From contig NZ_JPER01000001.1 in NCBI RefSeq assembly GCF_000753715.1, positions 1 through 64,000 of the forward strand: a stretch of 64,000 bases of DNA, given 5' to 3'. Source of the stretch: Pseudidiomarina salinarum (GTDB lineage: Bacteria; Pseudomonadota; Gammaproteobacteria; Enterobacterales; Alteromonadaceae). The notes below the pieces were generated by a model. The model was not told the DNA's origin, did no database searches, and worked only from the letters and a program-made list of their open reading frames with translations. A program made the position numbers and the translations under genes. How positions within the stretch are numbered: position 1 is the first letter of the stretch; every line of letters starts with the position of its first letter. Below, piece by piece: positions 37,901 through 46,489 of this stretch.

Positions 37901-38913
37901 AACCGCTGGCGGTTGACGATGCACTGATTGAACAACCGGATTTGAGTCAGGTGCCAGCACTGATCCTGCGTTGTAAGCGCTGTAGCTATGCGGGCTACGA
38001 TCTGGGGGCGCTCGAGCTCGACCTGGCGCCCGTTGAAGAAGGTATTGAAGTCAGTAGCCTGCGCATCCAGCAGGGGCAGCATCAGTTGGATGCCAGCGGT
38101 ACCTGGCGAGTAGGTGAAACCGCTGAGCAGCAGCGTACAACCTTTACCGGTAACTTTTCCAGCGCCGATTTAGGTGCCTTTCTGCGCGACTACGATATCA
38201 GTACCATGGTGCAGGATAGCCCGGCTGATTTTAAATTTGAGCTCAGTTGGCAGGGCGCGCCATTTCAGTACAATCATGAAAGCCTGAATGGCACCGTGGA
38301 ATGGGCGCTTGGGCAGGGTTATCTGAGCGAAGTCAGCGACGGCGCGGCACGGATATTTTCGCTGCTGAGCCTGGAGAGCATCGTGCGCAAGCTACGTTTT
38401 GATTTTCGTGACGTATTTGCCAACGGCTTGTTTTTCACGCAGTTTGGCGGTGAATTTAATATAGAAGATGGTCGCGTACGCACCGATAACACCACGTTAA
38501 GCGGTTCTGCCGGTGATATGGAAATCAGCGGTGTGACCAACCTGGTCGATGAAGAGATCAACTACCAGTTGTATTATATTCCCAAGGTCACCTCAAGCCT
38601 GCCGGTTATTCTGGCGTGGATGGTTAATCCACCCTCAGGGCTGGCGGCGCTGCTGATCGACCGTATGTTGCATGATGCGCAAGTAATCAGCCGCCTCGAG
38701 TACCGCATTTCGGGTACCCTTGATAACCCCGTGGTCGAGGAAGTGAGCCGGTCCAGCCGCGAAGTGACTATTCCGGCACCTGAACAGGAGATCCCTGATG
38801 AGTCAGAACCAACAGAAAACCAGTCACCCTCAAGTGCAGATGACGGCAGTTCAGCTGACCAGCAGTCCGGATCCACAGGAAAATCTGGCGACCCTGCGTC
38901 AGCTGTTCGCTGA
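34945..38913 (+). CDS. yhdP: AsmA-like inter-membrane lipid transport protein YhdP
   Basis: Large bridge protein (1322 residues) of the AsmA/TamB class that helps move phospholipid to the outer membrane. It has an N-terminal transmembrane anchor (about 11-33), long beta-groove repeats, and the conserved C-terminal segment including YYIPKVTSSLPVILAWMVNP. The last 45 or so residues are Ser/Glu/Asp-rich low complexity, and the final 116 nt overlap the amidase gene in another frame. It is somewhat longer than E. coli YhdP (about 1266), mainly through this tail. Confidence 0.94.
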   Translation: MWRISLKVAYRGILYTVASLLVLLAVVLSILRYLLPMLPDVTAQVEQFVANQYQLETNISELSADWSTAGPQLILHDVSVQPEGGETTQVDIAEARIHFDLWQSVQSWSLQFERVTLEQARIEYDLREAREVAGTDFPDAIPRFFLNQLDYVVIENSAVELINLLGVKRRIDIERLSWMNRGSRHQGIGKFRIADLNTNALDMVIDINGQDPGALDGQIYVNAANLDVAPWLQQQVVDSEVEHAELNFTLWLNFADSTFNNGVLQLGENSLGWQIDDQQHQIRIPEGVLKLRPRDEGWLVNSAPLTVEQDGNTWQLPGFSWRQQASGFSFSIDAAPLSPLLEVLTVTGSSGAAIYTELAGRETAGQVSLRMAQDLEQGLRWLVNGQQLRWQHSASAPGVDAVNIEIYGEGVDANWQLQGRDVALRSEQLDTERAWQLDELSLKGDWQWRDSNWQLTIAEGSQVRLQDLPLSVAVRLNNEAGRLALSGRIIGLNEQPVPAGVLRQYLPAVLGANLQDYLVTALHDGAAESLALVWRGWFDEFPYKNYQGQFAAQANINDLRFKFRPDWQPLYDTAARVNFSNERMHIQARDGRLGDVRLPVINTVIPDLSAADVMLKIDSEIISDSAALQPVFNASPLAESLGQTLTELQLSGPMQGQLELTIPLQQGAEVVAEGYAELDNNQLAINMLSQQFSAVDGRISFRNQYIESNDLTLRWYDLPVAATLISDAEGEGYKVSVTMSGDWDLDNAAQLSEAGLIGGTFDWNAELELVLAAEGGYSFHWRQESDLDQLALNLPAPLQKPTGQSWPSQLQVSGSEDSILINGRLGDVAMAELQLNGNGSALQQGFMRIGEQQPAVPNPNVTRVNARFPVEVHVERFDFQQWLDSVQLLVDGFRSEPETNASASVFQVVRPDLVQLTADELLLLGHQLTEVSAVGWPEDSDWRMRLQADQTSLVASIGYADGATADQPDTGTLQLTVDADYIELAQPLAVDDALIEQPDLSQVPALILRCKRCSYAGYDLGALELDLAPVEEGIEVSSLRIQQGQHQLDASGTWRVGETAEQQRTTFTGNFSSADLGAFLRDYDISTMVQDSPADFKFELSWQGAPFQYNHESLNGTVEWALGQGYLSEVSDGAARIFSLLSLESIVRKLRFDFRDVFANGLFFTQFGGEFNIEDGRVRTDNTTLSGSAGDMEISGVTNLVDEEINYQLYYIPKVTSSLPVILAWMVNPPSGLAALLIDRMLHDAQVISRLEYRISGTLDNPVVEEVSRSSREVTIPAPEQEIPDESEPTENQSPSSADDGSSADQQSGSTGKSGDPASAVR

Positions 38914-39670
38914 TTTACCCGACGCCCGACCGCAACTGGTCGTGCTGCCCGAAGCCTGCTTGTGCTTTGGTGCCGGGGATAAACGGCAGCGCGAACTTGC
39001 GGAAGTGGCCGGTGAAGGGCCGATGCAGGATGGGCTGGCAGCGCTGGCGCGTGATTTTGGTGTCTGGCTGGTGGCCGGCACCATCCCCCTGATCGAGCAA
39101 CCCGACAGTGATAAGTTCAGCGCTGCTTGCCTGGTATTTAATCCTGCCGGTGAGCGCGTGGCCCGCTACAATAAGGTATCAATGTTCGACGTTGATGTGG
39201 CCGATAATACCCGGAGCTACCGGGAGTCGGCCGCGACCTCGCCAGGCTCGCAGGTTGTTACCGTTGAAACTGAATTTGGCACGCTGGGTTTAGCGGTATG
39301 TTATGATGTGCGCTTTCCTGAACTGTTTCGTGCGCTGCGGCTGCAGGGCGCTGATATCCTGGTACTGCCCTCGGCATTTACCCAGGTAACCGGCAAGGCG
39401 CACTGGCAGGTATTGACCCGGGCCCGTGCCATTGAGCAGCAGTGCATACTGGTAGCCGGCACACAGGTAGGCGAACATGCCAATGGCCGGCAAACCTATG
39501 GTCACGGCCTGATAATTGACGGCTGGGGCGAAGTTAAAGCCTGTGTTGAGACCGCGTCACCCGGACTGGCCACAGCGGCTATCGATATCTCAGCACTTCA
39601 GCAAATTCGCCGCGACATCCCGGTGCTAACCCATTTCTCAAGTAGTAAAAAGGTTTTTCATGAGCAGTAA
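38798..39670 (+). CDS. Nit-type carbon-nitrogen hydrolase, probable deaminated glutathione amidase
   Basis: Nitrilase-superfamily amidase. The Glu-Lys-Cys triad is complete: Glu52 (VVLPEACL), Lys126 (RYNKVSMFD) and Cys168 ([15 protein letters not shown]). The FDVDV segment matches Nit1-type enzymes that repair deaminated glutathione. The ATG at 38798 has a strong AGGAG about 8 nt upstream, although it lies 116 nt inside yhdP; the next in-frame ATG (38840) lacks such a site. It overlaps tldD by 11 nt. Length is 290 residues. Confidence 0.9.
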   Translation: MSQNQQKTSHPQVQMTAVQLTSSPDPQENLATLRQLFADLPDARPQLVVLPEACLCFGAGDKRQRELAEVAGEGPMQDGLAALARDFGVWLVAGTIPLIEQPDSDKFSAACLVFNPAGERVARYNKVSMFDVDVADNTRSYRESAATSPGSQVVTVETEFGTLGLAVCYDVRFPELFRALRLQGADILVLPSAFTQVTGKAHWQVLTRARAIEQQCILVAGTQVGEHANGRQTYGHGLIIDGWGEVKACVETASPGLATAAIDISALQQIRRDIPVLTHFSSSKKVFHEQ

Positions 39671-41132
39671 ATTACAGTCAAATCAACAGCTAAACCAACA
39701 GGTCGAAGCAAACCTGTTGCACCAACATGAACTCGATATCGATGCGCTGCAGCAGTCACTGCAGAGTATCTACAGCGGTGCTATCGATTTTGCTGATATT
39801 TACCTGCAAAGTAGCGTGAATGAGTCCTGGGTACTGGAAGATGGCATCGTTAAAGACGGTAGCTTCCATATTGAAAGCGGGCTGGGTGTACGGGCTATCC
39901 ACGGTGAAAAAACCGGTTTTGCCTATGCCGACGCGATAACCCCGGCGGCGCTGCGTCAGGCTTCAGCTGCTGCGCGAGGTATCGCCAATGACGGCGCCCA
40001 GGCCACCATGCAGGCGCTGCAGGTGCGCAGCCAGAGCGAGCGCTATCAACCGCTGAACCCACTGCCGAGCCTTGATGAGGCGGCCAAAATTGACTTGCTG
40101 CGCGAAATCGACGCCTTTGCCCGTAGCCTGGACCCGCGGGTAGTTGAAGTCATCGCCAGTATCAGCGGTAGCTATGATGAAATTCTGGTGGCCGCCACCG
40201 ACGGTACTCTGGCCAGTGATATCCGACCATTAGTTCGGGTTAATTGTACGGTACTGGTTGAACAGAACGGTCGTCGCGAGCGCGGTAGCTCGGGCGGCGG
40301 TGCGCGCGTTGGCTACAGCTATTTCAGTGACCCCATTAATGAGCTGCCGCGCTGGCAAACCTACGCCAAAGAAGCGGTTCGGCAGGCCTTGGTCAACCTT
40401 GATGCCCGTGAAGCACCGGCCGGTACTATGCCGGTTATTCTGGGCGCTGGCTGGCCGGGAGTGCTGCTGCATGAAGCAGTAGGGCATGGTCTGGAAGGCG
40501 ACTTTAATCGCAAAGGCGCCTCGGCGTATGCTGGCAAGATTGGTGAAATGGTCGCCTCAGAGCACTGCACGATTGTTGATGACGGCACCTTATCGAATTT
40601 GCGCGGCTCACTGAGCGTAGACGATGAAGGCACCCCCGCCGGCTATAACGTGCTGATTGAAAAAGGCCGTCTGGTTGGCTATATGCAGGATAAATTAAAT
40701 GCCCGGCTGATGGGTGTTGAACCTACCGGTAACGGCCGCCGCGAGTCCTACGCCCATTTGCCGATGCCGCGGATGACCAATACCTATATGCTGGCAGGTG
40801 AACATGATCCGGCCGATATCATCAGCAGCGTTAAAAAAGGCATTTACGCGCCACACTTTTCCGGTGGGCAGGTTGATATTACCTCCGGCAAATTTGTGTT
40901 CTCCGCGTCTGAAGCTTATCTGATTGAAGATGGTCGCATCACCGCCCCAGTGAAAGGTGCCACCCTCATCGGCAATGGCCCGGACGCTATGGCGCAGGTA
41001 TCCATGGTCGGCAACGACCTTGAACTGGATTCGGGTATCGGCGTTTGTGGCAAAGATGGTCAGAGTCTGCCGGTTGGTGTTGGCCAGCCGACTCTGAAAC
41101 TCGACGCCCTGACGGTGGGTGGGACCGCTTAA
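39660..41132 (+). CDS. tldD: Metalloprotease TldD
   Basis: Catalytic subunit of the TldD/TldE protease, which degrades unfolded peptides and matures some ribosomally made peptides. The 490 residues include the zinc motif HEAVGH (His271, Glu272, His276). Its partner pmbA (tldE) lies 634 nt further on, with darP inserted between on the other strand. The stop codon overlaps the darP stop by 4 nt, so the two genes converge without any terminator between them. Confidence 0.96.
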   Translation: MSSKLQSNQQLNQQVEANLLHQHELDIDALQQSLQSIYSGAIDFADIYLQSSVNESWVLEDGIVKDGSFHIESGLGVRAIHGEKTGFAYADAITPAALRQASAAARGIANDGAQATMQALQVRSQSERYQPLNPLPSLDEAAKIDLLREIDAFARSLDPRVVEVIASISGSYDEILVAATDGTLASDIRPLVRVNCTVLVEQNGRRERGSSGGGARVGYSYFSDPINELPRWQTYAKEAVRQALVNLDAREAPAGTMPVILGAGWPGVLLHEAVGHGLEGDFNRKGASAYAGKIGEMVASEHCTIVDDGTLSNLRGSLSVDDEGTPAGYNVLIEKGRLVGYMQDKLNARLMGVEPTGNGRRESYAHLPMPRMTNTYMLAGEHDPADIISSVKKGIYAPHFSGGQVDITSGKFVFSASEAYLIEDGRITAPVKGATLIGNGPDAMAQVSMVGNDLELDSGIGVCGKDGQSLPVGVGQPTLKLDALTVGGTA

Positions 41133-41635
41133 GCGCTCGCCACCTGGCGCAGGTATTTAAAGAGTTCGCGGGCAGCAGCAGGAGGCTTGTTCTGTTGCTG
41201 CTGCTTGAGCGCCTGACGGTACAACTGACGTAGTTTCTGCCGATCCGCATCCGGATAGGCATCGATAAAGCCCTGAATGGCCGGATCCCCTTCGGCGAGT
41301 ATTAAATCGCGATGTTTCTCGAGCTGGTGAAATAGTGCATTTTGCTCATGGTGGCTGTGTTCTATCTCAGACAGCGCCTGCTCAATTTCCGTGGTATCCC
41401 GGTCGCGCATCATCTTGCCGATTAACTGCAGTTGCCGGCGAAACCCTTCACGGGTATTGCGGATACGTTGTGCCAGGCGGATCGCGTCGAGCAACGCCTC
41501 ATCAACCGGAATTTTAGCTAACTTGCCGTCAGACAGGTCAACCAGTTGTTCTCCCAGCGCCTGTTGCGCATCAGCATCCCGTTTAAGCTGCGATTTACTA
41601 GGCGGCTGGTCGTCATTGTTATCAAAATCGTTCAT
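41129..41635 (-). CDS. darP: Ribosome-associated protein YjgA/DarP
   Basis: DUF615 protein of 168 residues that binds late 50S ribosomal intermediates and promotes peptidyl-transferase centre maturation in E. coli. It is highly charged and mostly helical, with the family segment [20 protein letters not shown] near residues 78-97. It lies between tldD and pmbA on the opposite strand, a placement also common in related genomes. A 130-bp gap separates its start from pmbA. Confidence 0.92.
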   Translation of the reverse strand: MNDFDNNDDQPPSKSQLKRDADAQQALGEQLVDLSDGKLAKIPVDEALLDAIRLAQRIRNTREGFRRQLQLIGKMMRDRDTTEIEQALSEIEHSHHEQNALFHQLEKHRDLILAEGDPAIQGFIDAYPDADRQKLRQLYRQALKQQQQNKPPAAARELFKYLRQVASA

Positions 41636-41765
41636 GCAGCGGGTTCCTTAAAATGTTCTGCTTAGCGCTACCGGGCTTCATATGACGATAGTTTAGCAGT
41701 GAAGGCGATGAATCAACACTGCTATTCATGTTAAACTTCAGCTTCAGTTTTCGAATACGGAGCCA

Positions 41766-43115
41766 ATGGTGACCCCTGATATAAATGAATTAAACCGCGA
41801 GATGAAAGATGTAGAGCAGGCGGTAGCCGAAGCCCTCGACTATGCCGGTAAACTGGGCAGTTCGGCGGTCGAATGTGCCATTAGCCGTAGCCGTGGTATC
41901 AACGTCGGTACCCGTTTAGGTGAAGTCGAAACGGTTGAATTTAACCAGGACGGTGCGCTGGGAATTACCCTGTACCGGGGCCAGCATAAAGGCTCGTCAT
42001 CCACTACCGATCTGACGCCGGCGGCAATTCGCGCCGCGGTCGAAAAAGCAAATGATATCGCCCGCTATACCTCGGCTGATCCCCATGCGGGGCTGGCTCC
42101 GGCTGAATTGATGGCAACGGATATCCCCGATCTGGATTTGTGTCATCCGGCCGATCAAAGTGCTGAATTCGCGCTGGAACAGGCGCTTCAGTGCGAGCGC
42201 CACGCGCTGAAACAGGATGAGCGCATTGTCAACTCAGACGGTGCCGGCTATAGCAGTCATGTGGGCTACCGGGTCTACGGTAACAGCCACGGCTTTCTGG
42301 CTGGTTATCTGCAGTCACGGCATAGTCTGAGCTGTGCACTTATTGCCCGCAGTGGCGAAGCCATGCAACGCGATTACAGCTATACCGTTGGCCGGCGCCG
42401 GGAAGAACTATGGACGCCGGAACAGGTTGCGGAAGACGCGGCACAATCAACCCTGGCCCGGCTGGACTCACGGAAAATTGCCACCGCCAAAGTGCCGGTG
42501 CTATTTCGCGCTGATGTTGCCAATTCATTGTTCGGTCACTTAGTTAGTGCTATCAGCGGCGGCAACCTCTACCGTAAATCCAGCTTCCTGCTGGATCACC
42601 TGGGTAAACAAGTGCTACCAGAATGGCTGACTATCAGTGAACGGCCTCATCTGCGCGGCGGTCTTGCCAGTAGCCCGTTTGATCAGGAAGGTGTTGCCAC
42701 TCAGGCGCGGGATATCGTTGCCGATGGCGTACTGCAGACCTATCTGCTGACCAGCTACTCGGCGCGCAAAATGGACATGCAACCAACGGGTCACGCCGGC
42801 GGCATTCATAACTGGGAAGTCACCCACCAGGATAAGAGCCTGCAGCAGTTGTGCAAAGAAATGGGCACCGGCCTGCTGGTAACCGAACTTATGGGACAAG
42901 GCGTGAATATGGTTAACGGAGACTATTCACGCGGCGCTGCCGGCTTCTGGGTGGAGCAGGGTGAAATTCAGTATCCGGTAGAAGAAATCACCATTGCCGG
43001 TAACCTGAAAGAGATGCTTTGTAATATCGTCGCCATTGGCAATGACGTGGATTTGCGCCATGGCGTACGAACCGGTTCAGTGCTGGTTGAAAGCCTGCGG
43101 ATTGCCGGAACCTGA
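41766..43115 (+). CDS. pmbA: Metalloprotease accessory subunit PmbA (TldE)
   Basis: Partner subunit of TldD; it shares the fold but lacks the HExxxH zinc motif. The 449 residues carry family features such as SRGINVGTRLGEVETVEFN near residue 45 and the late VNGDYSRGAAGFWVE. The start ATG 41766 has GGAG close upstream. The gene converges on mgtE. Confidence 0.95.
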   Translation: MVTPDINELNREMKDVEQAVAEALDYAGKLGSSAVECAISRSRGINVGTRLGEVETVEFNQDGALGITLYRGQHKGSSSTTDLTPAAIRAAVEKANDIARYTSADPHAGLAPAELMATDIPDLDLCHPADQSAEFALEQALQCERHALKQDERIVNSDGAGYSSHVGYRVYGNSHGFLAGYLQSRHSLSCALIARSGEAMQRDYSYTVGRRREELWTPEQVAEDAAQSTLARLDSRKIATAKVPVLFRADVANSLFGHLVSAISGGNLYRKSSFLLDHLGKQVLPEWLTISERPHLRGGLASSPFDQEGVATQARDIVADGVLQTYLLTSYSARKMDMQPTGHAGGIHNWEVTHQDKSLQQLCKEMGTGLLVTELMGQGVNMVNGDYSRGAAGFWVEQGEIQYPVEEITIAGNLKEMLCNIVAIGNDVDLRHGVRTGSVLVESLRIAGT

Positions 43116-43118
43116 GTT

Positions 43119-43132
43119 CCCGGCCGCCCGGG
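43119..43132. terminator. GC-rich hairpin between convergent pmbA and mgtE
   Basis: CCCGG (43119-43123) pairs with CCGGG (43128-43132) around a CCGC loop in the 23-bp gap. No T tract exists on either side, so it would be at most a weak bidirectional stop or 3'-end stabiliser. Confidence 0.4.
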
Positions 43133-43138
43133 CTGGCG

Positions 43139-44500
43139 CTAAAGTATCAGCAGTGTTGCGGTGCCTAAGAAGGCAAAGATACCGACCACATCAGTGACTG
43201 TGGTCAGAATGACCCCGCCCGCGAGGGCCGGGTCAATATTGTAACGTTTCAGAATCAGCGGAATGGTTACGCCGGCCAGACCTGCAGCCAGCAGGTTGGC
43301 CATCATCGCGAAGGCGATAATAAAACCAATCAGTAAATCCTGCTTCCACAAGGCCACCACAGCAGCAATCAGAACCGCCCAGATCACGCCGTTTAATGCG
43401 CCGATCGCCAGTTCCTTACCGATCAGCCAGCGTTGGTTGCTGGCGCCTATATGGCCAAGCGCCATACCGCGGATAACCAGCGTCAGCGTCTGCGAGCCAG
43501 CGATGCCGCCCATACTCGGCACTATGGTATTGAGGATCGCTAGTACCGCCATCTGCGCTAAAATAGGTTCAAACAGGGAGCTCACCATGGCCGCCAGTAG
43601 CGCGGTGACCAGATTGACCGCAAGCCAGATGGTTCGCCGGCGGGTACTTTTTAATACCGGCGCAAAAGTATCCTCGTCATCGTCAAGACCGGCCATACTC
43701 AACATCGAGTGCTGGGCCTCTTCGCGGATAATATCCACCACGTCATCGATGGTGATCCGGCCCAGCAGCCGGTTCTCGCTGTCGACTACCGGGGCCGAGA
43801 TCCAGTCCTGGCGTTCGAACAGCTTGGCGACTTCCGTTTCATCCATATCAATCGGAATACCCTGTACGTCCGAAGCCATGACCTCACTGACCAGCCGGGC
43901 AGGGTCCACGGTCAATAGCCGGGAGATGCCGATCTCGCCGATGAATTTGTCATCCCGGTTAACCACATAGAGTTTGTCCGTGGCCTCAGGGAGCTCGCCC
44001 TTGAGGCGCAGATACCGCAGTACCACATCGATAGTGACATCAGGCCGCAGCGTGATGGTATCGGTGTTCATGATACTACCGGCGGTTTCGTCCTCGTAGG
44101 ATAAGGCTTGCTCGGCGCGATGGCGGTCTTGCTCGTCCATCGACTTGAGCACTTCCTGATAAACAGGCTCTGGCAGACCACGTAATACGTAGGCCAGGTC
44201 GTCGGTGTCCATGCCTTCGGTGGCGGCGGCAAGCTTTTCCGGCGCCATCTGGCGGATAATGGATTTTTGTACTTCTTCGGAGAGTTCTTCGAGGATGTCG
44301 CCGTGCTCTTCGGCGTCAACCAGTTGCCACATAATGGCACGCGCCTTGGGCGGCGACGATTCCAATAGCAGGGCGACGTCCCAGGCAGGCAAATTATGCA
44401 GATACCGGCGCGCCTGCACATACATGCCGCCCACCAGTGCCTCGGTGACTTCCTGTAAGCGCTGTTCAGCGAATTCTTTGTCGGCGACTTCTGCGAGCAT
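43139..44500 (-). CDS. mgtE: Magnesium transporter MgtE
   Basis: Gated magnesium channel. The 453 residues contain a helical N domain (about 1-130), a tandem CBS pair (about 135-255) that senses cytoplasmic magnesium, a plug helix, and five transmembrane helices (about 285-453) with the pore segment SMGGIAGSQTLTL. It is last in the minus-strand rpoN-region gene run, 78 nt after ptsO. The ribosome-binding site is embedded in a perfect hairpin (44506-44530). Confidence 0.94.
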   Translation of the reverse strand: MLAEVADKEFAEQRLQEVTEALVGGMYVQARRYLHNLPAWDVALLLESSPPKARAIMWQLVDAEEHGDILEELSEEVQKSIIRQMAPEKLAAATEGMDTDDLAYVLRGLPEPVYQEVLKSMDEQDRHRAEQALSYEDETAGSIMNTDTITLRPDVTIDVVLRYLRLKGELPEATDKLYVVNRDDKFIGEIGISRLLTVDPARLVSEVMASDVQGIPIDMDETEVAKLFERQDWISAPVVDSENRLLGRITIDDVVDIIREEAQHSMLSMAGLDDDEDTFAPVLKSTRRRTIWLAVNLVTALLAAMVSSLFEPILAQMAVLAILNTIVPSMGGIAGSQTLTLVIRGMALGHIGASNQRWLIGKELAIGALNGVIWAVLIAAVVALWKQDLLIGFIIAFAMMANLLAAGLAGVTIPLILKRYNIDPALAGGVILTTVTDVVGIFAFLGTATLLIL

Positions 44501-44505
44501 GCTAA

Positions 44506-44530
44506 AAACTCCTATTGATATGAGGAGTTT
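44506..44530 (-). promoter_or_regulatory. Hairpin sequestering the mgtE ribosome-binding site
   Basis: On the minus strand AAACTCCT (44530-44523) pairs perfectly with AGGAGTTT (44513-44506) around a 9-nt loop, followed by two more T. The AGGAG in the right arm is the only Shine-Dalgarno sequence for the mgtE ATG (44500). The structure could therefore work both as an intrinsic terminator for ptsO transcripts and as a translational block on mgtE. The 78-nt gap is too short for a full M-box magnesium riboswitch. Confidence 0.65.
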
Positions 44531-44578
44531 ATCTTATTTGAAAGAAGGCGTCAGCTAGCAATAACAGGCGAGCGTGGG

Positions 44579-44857
44579 CTATTGGTCTTCGTCAAAGCGG
44601 GCTTCTATCAGTGCGGCGACTGCAGCGACAGCTTCTTCGGCATCGCTACCGGTGGCAATCACATCGATCTGCTTGCCCTGGCCGCTGGCAAGGAGCAGTA
44701 AACACATGACACTGGAGGCATCGACTTCGCGGCCGTCCTGAACCACCTGCACCCGGGCGTCGAACTGCTGAGTTAGCTTTGCCAGTTTCGTGGCAGCCCG
44801 GGCATGAAGCCCCAACTTATTACGGATAGTTACGCTACGACGGGCGGTATCAGTCAT
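44579..44857 (-). CDS. ptsO: Phosphocarrier protein NPr
   Basis: HPr-like phosphocarrier of the nitrogen PTS, passing phosphate from PtsP to EIIA-Ntr. The 92-residue protein keeps the phospho-accepting histidine (His18 in NKLGLHARA). It overlaps rapZ by 4 nt, the standard rapZ-npr order. EIIA-Ntr (ptsN) is encoded two genes upstream. Confidence 0.96.
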   Translation of the reverse strand: MTDTARRSVTIRNKLGLHARAATKLAKLTQQFDARVQVVQDGREVDASSVMCLLLLASGQGKQIDVIATGSDAEEAVAAVAALIEARFDEDQ

Positions 44858-45705
44858 TTGTGTCGGCCTGCTTCACGATGGCGTACCTGCACTTTAAACT
44901 GCTGGCCCGAAAAACGTTGGGCAAGTTGTTCAGCAATATAGACCGAGCGGTGCTGGCCACCTGTGCAGCCAATTCCGATGGTAAGGTAACTGCGATTGCT
45001 ACGCTGAAAATAGGGCAGCCAGGTTTCCAGAAATACTTCCAGCTGATAAACAAACTTAGTTACCAGCGGCTGCTGAGAGAAAAAGTGCTGTACCGCCGGA
45101 TCAGAGCCAATCAGTGCTTTCAGCTCGGGCTCCCAGTGCGGGTTCGGCAAAATACGCGCATCAAAGGCATAGTCGAGATCGGGCGGCAGGCCATATTTAT
45201 AGCCAAACGACTGAAATACCACAATCAACCGTGAGGCGGCTTTGCCAAGTACCCGCTCACTGACATACTCGCTGAGCTGATGTACGCTTAGATCACTGCT
45301 GTCGATGCGCCAGGTCGCGCGTTCAGCTAGCGGCTCCAGTAAGCGGCTCTCGGCCAGCAGCGCATCCGATAAGGGCAATTCGTTTTTAGAAAGCGGGTGC
45401 AGCCGGCGGGTTTCGCCAAACCGCCGCAATAAAATTGCTTCTGAGGAATCAATATAAAGAATTTCGGGTTTAATCTTGTCTGGAAGAAAATCCAGAGCAT
45501 CGGTCAGGTCATCCTGACGCTCAGGTAAATTACGGACATCAATACTTACAGCAACTTTATCGTATTGGTCAATAACCGCATGAACCAGGGTTGGTAGCAG
45601 GGTAATCGGAAGGTTGTCGACGCAGTAAAAGCCTAGATCTTCAAGTACCCGCAGGGCGATGGTTTTGCCTGAACCGGAACGACCGCTGACGATGATAAGC
45701 TGCAC
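44854..45705 (-). CDS. rapZ: RNase adapter protein RapZ
   Basis: RNA-binding adapter that in E. coli senses glucosamine-6-phosphate and directs RNase E to the small RNA GlmZ. The 283 residues have an N-terminal P-loop GRSGSGKT (residues 8-15) and the C-terminal family segment GCTGGQHRSVYIAEQLA. It follows ptsN after 9 nt and overlaps ptsO by 4 nt. No GlmZ-like RNA gene is visible in this window. Confidence 0.96.
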   Translation of the reverse strand: MQLIIVSGRSGSGKTIALRVLEDLGFYCVDNLPITLLPTLVHAVIDQYDKVAVSIDVRNLPERQDDLTDALDFLPDKIKPEILYIDSSEAILLRRFGETRRLHPLSKNELPLSDALLAESRLLEPLAERATWRIDSSDLSVHQLSEYVSERVLGKAASRLIVVFQSFGYKYGLPPDLDYAFDARILPNPHWEPELKALIGSDPAVQHFFSQQPLVTKFVYQLEVFLETWLPYFQRSNRSYLTIGIGCTGGQHRSVYIAEQLAQRFSGQQFKVQVRHREAGRHK

Positions 45706-45714
45706 AGCTACTCC

Positions 45715-46173
45715 TTAAGCATTATCGCCCTGAGTAAATAGTTTAAACAATTCTTTGTCGCTGTCCGCATCGCGCAATGCCCGGGTACAGCTCTTATCAT
45801 TCAGGCGTTGGGCAACCGCCGCCAGCGTTTGCAGATGCTCTTCGTGCTCATCTTCAGGTACCAGCAGAGCAAAAATGATATCGACCGGCTGATTATCAAT
45901 AGCGTCAAAATCCACGGGATCGGCAAGGGTAAGCAATACCGCGACCGGTTTATTGGCGCTGCCCAGCCGGCCGTGCGGAATGGCAACGCCAAGCCCGATA
46001 CCGGTACTGCCCAGACGTTCCCGGTTCAGCAGGCTTTCAAAAACATCAAAGCTAGTGGTTCCCGACAGGCGGGGCGCGGCCAGCTGGCCGATCAATTCTA
46101 AAACTTTCTTCTTGCTTGAGCCGTCGACTGCACGACGCGTGCAGTCGGGGCTTAAGAGCGTGGATAGGTCCAT
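45715..46173 (-). CDS. ptsN: Nitrogen PTS enzyme IIA
   Basis: Regulatory EIIA-Ntr, whose phosphorylation state affects potassium uptake, phosphate sensing and other systems. The 152 residues contain the phosphorylated histidine His67 in GVAIPHGRLG. It sits 2 nt after hpf in the conserved rpoN-hpf-ptsN-rapZ-ptsO order. Confidence 0.96.
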   Translation of the reverse strand: MDLSTLLSPDCTRRAVDGSSKKKVLELIGQLAAPRLSGTTSFDVFESLLNRERLGSTGIGLGVAIPHGRLGSANKPVAVLLTLADPVDFDAIDNQPVDIIFALLVPEDEHEEHLQTLAAVAQRLNDKSCTRALRDADSDKELFKLFTQGDNA

Positions 46174-46175
46174 GA

Positions 46176-46463
46176 TTAGTGACGATTTATCTTTTCTTTA
46201 TGTTTAATAACCTGCCGATCAAGTTTATTAATCAGCGCGTCGATGGCCGCATACATATCTTCCTCCGCAGAGTCAGCGTAAATCTCGCCACCGCTAAGAT
46301 GCACCGTAGCTTCGGCTTTTTGCACTAACTTTTCAACCTTTAAAATCACATGCACATTGGTAATGTTATCGAAGTGCCGCTCCAGCTTAGCGAATTTTTC
46401 ATCTACATAGTCGCGCAGGGGGGGGGTAATTTCTACATGATGGCCAGTCAAATTAATCTGCAT
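46176..46463 (-). CDS. hpf: Short ribosome hibernation-promoting factor
   Basis: Binds the 30S subunit in stationary phase and helps form 100S ribosome dimers. It is the short form, 95 residues (MQINLTGHHVEIT...), without the C-terminal dimerisation domain of long HPF. Codons for Thr-Pro-Pro-Leu around residues 13-16 contain a run of nine C, an unusual slippage-prone site so early in a gene. It is 26 nt downstream of rpoN. Confidence 0.95.
   Translation of the reverse strand: MQINLTGHHVEITPPLRDYVDEKFAKLERHFDNITNVHVILKVEKLVQKAEATVHLSGGEIYADSAEEDMYAAIDALINKLDRQVIKHKEKINRH
46428..46436 (-). repeat. Nine-base C tract inside hpf
   Basis: The plus strand reads G9 (C9 on the coding strand) within codons 13-16 of hpf. 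A one-base slip would frameshift the protein after about 15 residues. The current length keeps the frame open. Confidence 0.9.
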
Positions 46464-46489
46464 AGCATCTTCCTTCTGTTGTGCGAGAA

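Noticed and set aside
44501-44578. M-box magnesium riboswitch before mgtE
   Set aside because: Only 78 nt separate ptsO from mgtE, too short for the M-box, and its conserved loops are not visible. Only the simple hairpin is supported.
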